Source of the DNA: Desulfobacterales bacterium
GTDB lineage: Bacteria > Desulfobacterota > Desulfobacteria > Desulfobacterales > C00003106
Assembly (NCBI GenBank): GCA_030672555.1
Contig: DAOVGD010000024.1
Span: forward strand, 1 to 11,157
DNA length: 11,157 bases
Direction: 5' to 3'
Below, piece by piece: positions 6,257-11,157 of the stretch. Below the pieces are notes generated by a model. The model was given only the letters and a program-made list of their open reading frames with translations. It ran no database searches and was not told the origin of the DNA. Position numbers and translations under genes: made by a program. Every line of letters begins with the position of its first letter. The first letter of the stretch is position 1.

Positions 6257-7585
6257 ATGCTGATAAACATAATTTCCATATTGTTTTTAATCTTAGCCCA
6301 TGCTTTTTTTGTAGCCAGTGAAATTGCTCTCACATCTATAAGCAAGTCACAAGTCTTCCTTCTGGCCGGCAAAGGCGATAAACGCGCCCGTTCGGTCGAG
6401 CGACTCCTTAAAGATCCCGAGAAATTCTATTCAGTAATTCAGGTCGGAATTACAATGGCATCTCTTGGCCTTGGCGCTGTCGGCACCATTACTGTTGCCG
6501 AGATTCTTTTTCCTATAATTGAAACCTTGCCGGTTTCATCGTTAAAAGCTTTTGCTTATCCTGTTTCCGTTACGATTTCTTTTCTCTTGATATCTTACCT
6601 CAGTATTGTCATAGGAGAATTGGCGCCCAAGTCCTACGCATTCAAAAATTCAGAAAAGATAGCTCTTTTTGTCGCACGGCCTATCGAATGTCTCTATCGG
6701 TCAATATCGGTTTGTATTACCATCCTGAATCGTTCCTCAGAGGTCCTTTTGCAACTGCTTGGGGTTAAAGATACGAAATTCACAAGCCGCTTTGCACGGA
6801 CAGAGGATCAAATTCGTGGTATTATTGATGAAGGATATCAAGAAGGTGTCCTGGAAAAAGATGAAACCCGTATGATTCATAAGATCTTCGATTTTACCGA
6901 CAAGACCGTTGCTGCAGATATGACCCCCCGGCCTGATATTGTTGCAGTGCCGCGAGAAATTACACACGATGAACTCCTTAAGATTTTTAGATCCTCAAAA
7001 CACTCTCGCATTCCGGTATATGATGAAACCATTGACAACATCATAGGAGTCGTTTTTATCAAGGATCTATTAGACCTGAACAATTCCCATCCAAGAACCT
7101 TAAATGAGACAGGATGGTTGATAAGGGAAATATATGCTGTTCCAGATACCAAGCTCCAGGGAAAACTTTTGAGGGAGTTTATGATGAAGCGGGTTCAAAT
7201 GGCCATTGTGCTGGATGAATTTGGTGGAACAGCCGGCCTGATTACCATGGAGGACCTGCTGGAAAGTATCGTGGGAGAAATCGAAGACGAATATGATACC
7301 CCAAAACCCGACATCAGCAAGATATCAGAAGACACATATGTTGTGGATCCGGGTATTGCTATCGAAGACTTTAACAATATGATGGACACACACATTGTTG
7401 TCTCTCCTCAATATGTGACTGTGGGGGGATTTATCCTTACACAGCTGGGACGCAGACCGGAAGATGGCGACCACGTGGTCTTCGATGACGGTTATTTTGA
7501 AGTAAAGGAAATGACGGGAAATCGAATCACGTCAGTTATCTTCCAAAAAATACCTGACCATGAATTGGAGCAGGAAGAGGCTTGA
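6257..7585 (+). CDS. CNNM/CorC (HlyC-type) membrane protein with CBS pair
   Basis: A 442-residue protein of the family often labelled hemolysin-like or CorC; members are implicated in magnesium or cobalt homeostasis, not lysis. The N-terminal DUF21/CNNM membrane domain (about 1-190) has hydrophobic stretches at about 2-20, 60-90, 98-120 and 135-170, and carries ITMASLGLGAVG and ELAPKSYA. A CBS pair follows (about 215-335), with HSRIPVYDE and the hallmark VLDEFGGTAGLITMEDLLESIVGEIEDEYD region (318-347). The C-terminal CorC/HlyC domain (about 355-430) has the usual VGGFILTQLGRRPEDGD pattern. The ATG at 6257 gives a family-typical N-terminus, but there is no good Shine-Dalgarno; the preceding bases form a small GGGC/GCCC hairpin. 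The gene stands alone, 77 bp ahead of the methyltransferase. Ion specificity cannot be told from sequence. Confidence 0.92.
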   Translation: MLINIISILFLILAHAFFVASEIALTSISKSQVFLLAGKGDKRARSVERLLKDPEKFYSVIQVGITMASLGLGAVGTITVAEILFPIIETLPVSSLKAFAYPVSVTISFLLISYLSIVIGELAPKSYAFKNSEKIALFVARPIECLYRSISVCITILNRSSEVLLQLLGVKDTKFTSRFARTEDQIRGIIDEGYQEGVLEKDETRMIHKIFDFTDKTVAADMTPRPDIVAVPREITHDELLKIFRSSKHSRIPVYDETIDNIIGVVFIKDLLDLNNSHPRTLNETGWLIREIYAVPDTKLQGKLLREFMMKRVQMAIVLDEFGGTAGLITMEDLLESIVGEIEDEYDTPKPDISKISEDTYVVDPGIAIEDFNNMMDTHIVVSPQYVTVGGFILTQLGRRPEDGDHVVFDDGYFEVKEMTGNRITSVIFQKIPDHELEQEEA

Positions 7586-7662
7586 CAAATTTATAGCATA
7601 AAGAAGAAAGAAGATAGGGGATTAACCGCACAGGTCGAAAAGTTCTGGAGGATACGAACAAG

Positions 7663-8292
7663 ATGACACGACAAAGATATTACGACTTTTTTTCTAAGTA
7701 TTACGATCAGTTTATACGCCTTCATTCAAAAGACCGAACAAATAGTACGAGGCGGTACCTTGCGCGAAAAACAGGGGTCGGATTGGGTGACCGGGTCCTC
7801 GATTTATGTACAGGCACCGGAGCAGTCGCTATTGCCCTTTCTGATCGCGTTGGTCCTGATGGTATGGTCGTGGGAATCGATTTTTCAGGCGGGATGTTGA
7901 ACAAGGCAAAGGAAAAGGCGATTGGACAGGGGATTAGAAATATAGAATGGATACGAGCGGATGTCACCAATATGCCGTTCAAGGACAATTCCTTTGCTGC
8001 GACCACCAGTTCGTATGCTTTTTACGAGCTTAAGGGCACAAGCCGGAATAACGTATTGCAAGAAGTTGTAAGAACAACCAGGCCGGGAGGACGCTTCTGC
8101 ATGATGGAACACGACATCCCTGAAAATCCCGTTATCAGGATATTATTTTACATCAGAATCTATGTGGCAGGTCTAAAAGGGGTACGTCAATTTCTAAAAG
8201 AAGAACTCTCTCTGTTTCAACAGTTTTTCAAAAATGTGGAAAAAGAGAGTATTCACGGCGGCCGCTCCAAGATTATTTGTGGCAGGGTGTGA
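7663..8292 (+). CDS. Class I SAM-dependent methyltransferase (UbiE/MenG-like fold)
   Basis: A 209-residue Rossmann-fold methyltransferase. Motif I is VLDLCTGTGAVA (45-56). GMVVGIDFSGGMLNKAKEK follows as motif II with the ribose-binding Asp. ADVTNMPFKDNSF matches the region that precedes motif IV in the UbiE/COQ5 group, and RPGGRFCMMEHD is the post-motif strand. The N-terminus YYDFFSKYYDQF is also typical of UbiE-like enzymes. The C-terminal part diverges, so the substrate (quinone precursor, lipid or other small molecule) is not assigned. GGAGG (7647-7651) lies 11 nt before the ATG. It ends 16 bp before the rsmD start and is probably cotranscribed with it. Confidence 0.85.
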   Translation: MTRQRYYDFFSKYYDQFIRLHSKDRTNSTRRYLARKTGVGLGDRVLDLCTGTGAVAIALSDRVGPDGMVVGIDFSGGMLNKAKEKAIGQGIRNIEWIRADVTNMPFKDNSFAATTSSYAFYELKGTSRNNVLQEVVRTTRPGGRFCMMEHDIPENPVIRILFYIRIYVAGLKGVRQFLKEELSLFQQFFKNVEKESIHGGRSKIICGRV

Positions 8293-8294
8293 CA

Positions 8295-8299
8295 GGGAG
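8295..8299 (+). promoter_or_regulatory. Ribosome binding site deciding the TTG start of rsmD
   Basis: GGGAG lies 9 nt before TTG 8309-8311 and just after the methyltransferase stop. It selects this TTG over an upstream in-frame codon at 8234 that would make rsmD overlap the preceding gene by about 59 bp. Confidence 0.65.
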
Positions 8300-8308
8300 A
8301 CGAGATCG

Positions 8309-8857
8309 TTGCGGATTATTGCTGGAAGCAGGAAGGGTCATAAACTGCACCCTATAAAAGGTCTCGCTATTCGTCCTACCACAGACCGCATTCGTGAGTC
8401 GATTTTCAATATCCTCGGAAACGTGGTTATCGATGCCGTAGTTCTTGATCTTTACGCAGGAACCGGGGGAATGGGGATAGAAGCGCTGAGCCGGGGGGCT
8501 GCCTTTGCTTTGTTTGTAGAAAAGAGTTCCTATTCTTTGAAAACGATTACACGAAATCTTGGTCATCTTAAGTTAACAAACCATAGTAGAGTTGCTAAGC
8601 GAGATGTTTTAAAGGGATTGTCTTGGCTGGAAACCCTGGCCCATCGTTTTAATATCGTCTTTATGGATCCTCCATATGAGAAAAATTATGTTGCTAAGAC
8701 CCTTTCATTCCTTTCGCAAGCCGATATTCTTTCCTCTGAACCCCGGATCATAGCTGAACATAGTGTAAAAGAGGCAGTCCCTGAATCAATAGGCGATCTG
8801 GTCTTGTACGATCAACGCACATATGGAAAGATCATTGTTTCATTTTACGAACGGTGA
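8309..8857 (+). CDS. rsmD: 16S rRNA (guanine-N2)-methyltransferase RsmD
   Basis: A 182-residue enzyme expected to methylate G966 (E. coli numbering) of 16S rRNA in the assembling small subunit. The TTG at 8309 is chosen because it yields the family-typical opening (M)RIIAGSRKGHKL and has GGGAG 9 nt upstream. The frame is open farther back to 8234, but those residues are unlike the family and overlap the methyltransferase. From this start, RPTTDRIRESIFNIL (22-36) is the RsmD signature, VLDLYAGTGGMGIEALSRGA (45-64) is the SAM site, and FMDPPY (118-123) is the catalytic NPPY-type motif. Length is normal. The neighbour coaD is a very common partner of rsmD in bacteria and supports the assignment. 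Confidence 0.93.
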   Translation: MRIIAGSRKGHKLHPIKGLAIRPTTDRIRESIFNILGNVVIDAVVLDLYAGTGGMGIEALSRGAAFALFVEKSSYSLKTITRNLGHLKLTNHSRVAKRDVLKGLSWLETLAHRFNIVFMDPPYEKNYVAKTLSFLSQADILSSEPRIIAEHSVKEAVPESIGDLVLYDQRTYGKIIVSFYER

Positions 8858-8891
8858 CGGTTTATGGTATAGAGGGTAATGTCAAAAATTT

Positions 8892-8967
8892 ATTGGAGTA
8901 TTGGAGTACTGGAGTGTTGGTTATGCTTTTTTCCATTACTCCATTACTCCATCACTCCATCGCTCCA
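8892..8967. repeat. Octamer-repeat palindrome between rsmD and coaD
   Basis: The left arm (8892-8920) repeats 8-bp words ATTGGAGT, ATTGGAGT, ACTGGAGT, then GTTGG. The right arm (8933-8967) is the mirrored series CCATTACT, CCATTACT, CCATCACT, CCATCGCT, CCA. The arms pair at about 22 of 29 positions around a 12-nt T-rich loop. The GAGT-starting 8-bp period matches the elements at 537-580 and 1955-2043, but the variable four bases differ. It fills much of the 195-bp rsmD-coaD spacer. There is no T-tract after the right arm. Confidence 0.8.
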
Positions 8968-9000
8968 GGGTCCTATGCTATTTGAAATACCGTTTTGATT

Positions 9001-9016
9001 TACACTGTACAGTGTA
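9001..9016. promoter_or_regulatory. 16-bp perfect palindrome upstream of coaD, candidate operator
   Basis: TACACTGTACAGTGTA is a perfect inverted repeat ending 36 bp before the coaD ATG. A TTGATT word (8995-9000) directly precedes it and TATTTA (9015-9020) overlaps its end, though their spacing is not that of a standard promoter. Size and symmetry suit a dimeric repressor site of TetR or LexA-like type. The regulator is not identifiable here. Confidence 0.45.
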
Positions 9017-9052
9017 TTTAAGCACCACAAATCAGTTATTTTGGAAAAGAGT

Positions 9053-9541
9053 ATGTGTAAAATAGCTATCTATCCAGGCACCTTCGATCCGGTGACCAAC
9101 GGGCATATTGATATTATTCAAAGGGCGCTCACCATATTTGATAAGGTTATTGTCGCCATTGCTGTAAACCCCGGTAAAGAACCGCTGTTTACCTTAGAAG
9201 AAAGGCTTATGATGCTGAGGGAAACCGTAAAAGATATCCCTAACGTCGAGGTAGACAACTTTGACGGCCTTTTGGTAGAATATGCCAAAAAGCGTGACGC
9301 CTGTGCCATTGTCCGGGGTCTTCGGGCCGTGTCCGAGTTCGAGTATGAACTTCAAATGGCCTTGATGAATCGAAAACTTGACCGTGAGATTCAAACCTTT
9401 TTTCTCATGACCGGGCTGCGTTGGATCTTTACCAGTTCCTCCATTATTAAAGAAGCTGCGCAGTTTGGTGGCGATGTTGAGGAGATGGTGCCTGAAATCG
9501 TCAATCAAAAATTAAAGGCGAAGTTTGCGGAAAAAATATAG
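9053..9541 (+). CDS. coaD: Phosphopantetheine adenylyltransferase (CoaD)
   Basis: A 162-residue enzyme that transfers AMP from ATP to 4'-phosphopantetheine, giving dephospho-CoA, the penultimate step of coenzyme A synthesis in the cytosol. It shows IAIYPGTFDPVTNGH (4-18) with the T/HxGH nucleotidyltransferase motif TNGH at 15-18, the NPGKEPLFTLEER segment, VRGLRAVSEFEYELQMALMNRKL near the centre, and the C-terminal FTSSSIIKEAAQFGGDV (ISSS-type) motif. The ATG at 9053 gives the typical N-terminus; an in-frame TTG four codons earlier is less likely. Purine-rich GGAAAAGAG lies just upstream. The 3' end overlaps the Nudix gene by 17 bp. Confidence 0.96.
   Translation: MCKIAIYPGTFDPVTNGHIDIIQRALTIFDKVIVAIAVNPGKEPLFTLEERLMMLRETVKDIPNVEVDNFDGLLVEYAKKRDACAIVRGLRAVSEFEYELQMALMNRKLDREIQTFFLMTGLRWIFTSSSIIKEAAQFGGDVEEMVPEIVNQKLKAKFAEKI
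9514..9518 (+). promoter_or_regulatory. Ribosome binding site deciding the TTG start of the Nudix gene
   Basis: AAAGG inside the end of coaD lies 6 nt before TTG 9525-9527. With the family-like YRNPLPTVD opening encoded right after it, this supports a TTG start and translational coupling to coaD. Confidence 0.5.
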
Positions 9542-9947
9542 AAATCCTCTCCCCACTGTGGATATCATTATCGAGTTGGATGACAGTGGGATAGTGCTGA
9601 TTCAGCGAAAAAATCCGCCCAAGGGGTGGGCTATTCCAGGGGGGTTTGTTGACTATGGGGAATCTCTCGAGGCCGCAGCAGTTCGGGAAGCAAGAGAAGA
9701 AACATCTTTGGACATAAAGCTTACCGAACAGTTTCATACATATTCTGACCCATCCCGTGACCCGCGTCACCATACTATCACAACTGTCTATATCGCTTCG
9801 GCAACTGGCGTCCCAAAGGCTGATGATGACGCCAGCGTGGCAGGGGTTTTTAAGGAGACCGATCTTCCTGAACCCTTAGCATTTGATCACGAGAGGATCT
9901 TGAGGGATTATTTTGAATATAAAAAGTTGCGGGTTAAGGAGTTCTGA
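9525..9947 (+). CDS. Nudix hydrolase
   Basis: A 140-residue Nudix protein, probably hydrolysing a nucleoside diphosphate derivative such as ADP-ribose or an oxidised nucleotide. The Nudix box runs from G40 to L62 (GX5EX7REUXEEXGU): E46, R54, E55, E58 and E59 are present, but the Gly near its end is Ser (S61). The metal-binding glutamates are intact, so activity is expected. The opening YRNPLPTVDIIIEL resembles a common bacterial subgroup and supports the TTG start at 9525 over internal codons such as the GTG at residue 12. It overlaps coaD by 17 bp. Substrate is not assigned. Confidence 0.88.
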   Translation: MRKKYRNPLPTVDIIIELDDSGIVLIQRKNPPKGWAIPGGFVDYGESLEAAAVREAREETSLDIKLTEQFHTYSDPSRDPRHHTITTVYIASATGVPKADDDASVAGVFKETDLPEPLAFDHERILRDYFEYKKLRVKEF

Positions 9948-9961
9948 AATTAATTAAATTA

Positions 9962-10038
9962 GGACACAGATTTTCACAGATACACACAGACCCGCCCGCC
10001 TCGCCTGAGCGCTCGCGATGGCGGGCAGGTCTGTGTCC
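9962..10038. repeat. Compound GC-rich hairpin before the LysR gene
   Basis: GGACACAGA (9962-9970) and TCTGTGTCC (10030-10038) are exact inverted repeats. A stronger inner pair is 9984-10000 with 10020-10036, 16 of 17 positions, rich in GC. The loop contains a second palindrome GAGCGCTC (10007-10014), flanked by pairing TCGC and GCGA. The left side repeats CACAGA three times. It looks like two repeat types nested together, in the style of REP-like intergenic elements. It ends 20 bp before the LysR start codon. Confidence 0.8.
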
Positions 10039-10058
10039 AAAATGGAAATTCCTATGCT

Positions 10059-10973
10059 ATGGACTTATGGCGTTTAAACATATACTGCAAGGTTGTAGAA
10101 CACCGAAGTTTTACAAAGGCTGCAGAGCTCACCTACCTGTCTCAACCTACAGTGAGCGGTCACATCAAATATCTGGAAAACCACTTTGGATGTAAGCTCA
10201 TAGATCGCTTGGGACGCGAGGCGGTCCCTACCAAGGCCGGAGAGATTCTGTACGCCCATGCCCTGAAATTGATCGCACTTAAAGAAGAAACAGAAGCAGC
10301 GTTGGCCAGATTTCAGGGTGACATGAAAGGCCATCTTGTTATTGGAGGAAGTACCATACCCGGCAGTTACATTCTGCCGTCTTTGATGGGAAAGTTCAGA
10401 AAAGAGTATCCAAAGATAAAAATAACCTTAGTGCTGGGGGATACGGAAAAGATAACAAAGGAGGTTTTAGATGGACGTGTAGAAGCCGGCATAGTGGGTG
10501 CAAAAACCAGGGATAAACAGATTTCGTACGTACAAATTATAGAAGACGAATTGGTCCTTGTTCTGCCTGCATCACACAGGTGGGCGAAAAGGTCGAGCAT
10601 CGCAGTGGCAGAACTTGCCGAAGAACCCTTCATCATGCGGGAACGCGGTTCCGGAACACGCAAATCGATCGAAGATGTGCTGAAAAAGGGAGGGCTGTCT
10701 CTCGGCCTGCTCAATATTGTAGCCGAGATGGGAAGCACGGAATCGGTTTGTCAGGGAATAAAGGCCGGTGTAGGCTTATCAATACTGTCAAAAAGAGCTG
10801 TATCCGAAGACATAGCCGGCGGGAGGTTAAAAGGAGTCTCTATTGCAGGTTTGGTTCTAAAAAGAAATTTCTATTTGATCACGAACAAGGGGAGAACAAA
10901 GTCTCCCCTGTGTGAAGTTTTTATACAATTTATCAAAAAACAATTAACAACTGCACGTGTTACTACCACATGA
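10059..10973 (+). CDS. LysR-family regulator, resembling the selenium-metabolism-associated group
   Basis: A 304-residue LysR-type regulator of normal length. The winged helix-turn-helix is at about 1-62 (FTKAAELTYLSQPTVSGHIKYLE), followed by a linker helix to about 90. The effector domain (about 92-295) opens with GGSTIPGSYILPSLMGKF. That segment and EPFIMRERGSGTRKSIED, then AEMGSTESV and KAGVGLSILS, are characteristic of a CysB/CysL-like group, including regulators annotated as selenium-metabolism-associated; this subgroup call is from memory of the family. The Shine-Dalgarno is weak (TGGAA at about 10043-10047), and a strong hairpin ends 20 bp before the ATG. The 3' end overlaps the convergent HesB-like gene by 30 bp. 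Ligand and targets are unknown. Confidence 0.88.
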   Translation: MDLWRLNIYCKVVEHRSFTKAAELTYLSQPTVSGHIKYLENHFGCKLIDRLGREAVPTKAGEILYAHALKLIALKEETEAALARFQGDMKGHLVIGGSTIPGSYILPSLMGKFRKEYPKIKITLVLGDTEKITKEVLDGRVEAGIVGAKTRDKQISYVQIIEDELVLVLPASHRWAKRSSIAVAELAEEPFIMRERGSGTRKSIEDVLKKGGLSLGLLNIVAEMGSTESVCQGIKAGVGLSILSKRAVSEDIAGGRLKGVSIAGLVLKRNFYLITNKGRTKSPLCEVFIQFIKKQLTTARVTTT

Positions 10974-11156
10974 GCTGTTCCTTGACAATTTCGAGGTAAT
11001 AGCAAACCCTCTGTGGAACCCTGTGTCGACAAAATCGATATTGATTGGTCTCGCCTGTGCCATCAGGTCGTTGTCAACTAAAAAAGTAATTCCATCGACA
11101 GCAAAAACTTGATCCGTTTCCTTTGGCTCATCCAGAGCCAATGCCAAAGATGGACC
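10944..11156 (-). CDS. HesB/IscA-like protein, C-terminal part (gene runs off the window)
   Basis: About 71 residues of the C-terminus are visible; the frame is open to the right edge, where it reads GPSLALALDEPKETDQVF. This is the A-type Fe-S carrier (HesB/IscA) pattern. It continues with an aliphatic strand ITFLVDNDLMAQA, IDFVDTGFHRGFAI, and a Cys-rich tail with three Cys (SCGSNTCSC), matching the small HesB-like family that includes some selenoproteins. The apparent start codon at 11147 is a TTG inside the conserved part and is not the real start. The first conserved Cys, which can be Sec in this group, lies just before the GPSL and therefore outside the window. No in-frame TGA occurs in the visible part before the TAA stop. 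The gene converges on LysR with a 30-bp overlap. A role in Fe-S or selenium-linked redox chemistry is inference. Confidence 0.82.
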   Translation of the reverse strand, partial: GPSLALALDEPKETDQVFAVDGITFLVDNDLMAQARPINIDFVDTGFHRGFAITSKLSRNSSCGSNTCSC

Positions 11157-11157
11157 A

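Noticed and set aside
6181..6372. 63-residue minus-strand frame overlapping the start of the CNNM/CorC-type gene
   Set aside because: It lies partly in the AT-rich spacer and partly antisense to a strong gene, with low-complexity composition and no ribosome site of note.
8234..8308. N-terminal extension of the RsmD reading frame back to 8234
   Set aside because: The added residues do not resemble RsmD and overlap the methyltransferase gene. The TTG at 8309 has a good GGGAG site and gives the family-typical N-terminus.
8892..8967. Possible CRISPR-like array
   Set aside because: Repeats are 8 bp with no spacers and are arranged as mirrored arms, so this is a tandem-repeat hairpin, not CRISPR.
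9041..9052. TTG start of CoaD four codons upstream
   Set aside because: CoaD proteins typically begin right before the KIAIYPGTFDP segment, as the ATG at 9053 does; the purine-rich ribosome site lies between the two.
10580..10915. 111-residue plus-strand frame inside the LysR gene
   Set aside because: Fully within LysR in another frame, with no recognisable protein character.

Overview
The window looks like a chromosomal segment of a Gram-negative, probably deltaproteobacterial (Desulfobacterota-type) anaerobe. The reasons are an LpxC gene for lipid A synthesis, an NtrY/NtrX-like sigma-54 two-component pair directly behind a DUF4390 gene, a LysR regulator resembling the selenium-metabolism-associated group, and a HesB-like gene of the type that is sometimes a selenoprotein. 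Base composition is moderate and even across the genes. The lineage is inferred from gene content; no rRNA or other phylogenetic marker is present.

Layout. (1) 13-558 (+): a stand-alone cyclic-nucleotide-binding-domain protein with a C-terminal coiled coil. (2) 571-5729 (-): a probable four-gene operon transcribed lpxC, DUF4390 protein, NtrY-like membrane histidine kinase, NtrX-like sigma-54 response regulator. The first three genes are separated by only 2 bp each; a palindromic octamer-repeat element separates the last two. (3) 5730-6256: a 527-bp divergent intergenic region holding a 163-bp near-palindromic, MITE-like element and an AT-rich stretch with a plausible promoter for the next gene. 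(4) 6257-9947 (+): a CNNM/CorC-type membrane protein, a class I SAM methyltransferase, RsmD (16S rRNA guanine methyltransferase), CoaD (coenzyme A synthesis) and a Nudix hydrolase. RsmD and the Nudix protein appear to start at TTG codons. (5) 10059-10973 (+): the LysR regulator. It overlaps tail-to-tail by 30 bp with the C-terminal part of a HesB/IscA-like gene on the minus strand that runs off the right edge.

How they work together. The minus-strand operon joins the committed step of lipid A synthesis to a sigma-54-type signalling pair, which suggests an envelope-linked sensor. The plus-strand genes are mainly housekeeping. The LysR/HesB-like convergent pair hints at selenium or Fe-S biology, but the residue that would decide whether the HesB protein carries Sec or Cys lies just outside the window.

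The most unusual signal is in the spacers. Three separate intergenic palindromes (537-580, 1955-2043, 8892-8967) are all built from degenerate 8-bp tandem words starting with GAGT, mirrored around a short loop. One of them supplies the stop codons of two convergent genes. Two other hairpin elements (5800-5962, 9962-10038) are of different design. I see no tRNA, rRNA, CRISPR array, transposase or complete novel multi-gene defence-type system.
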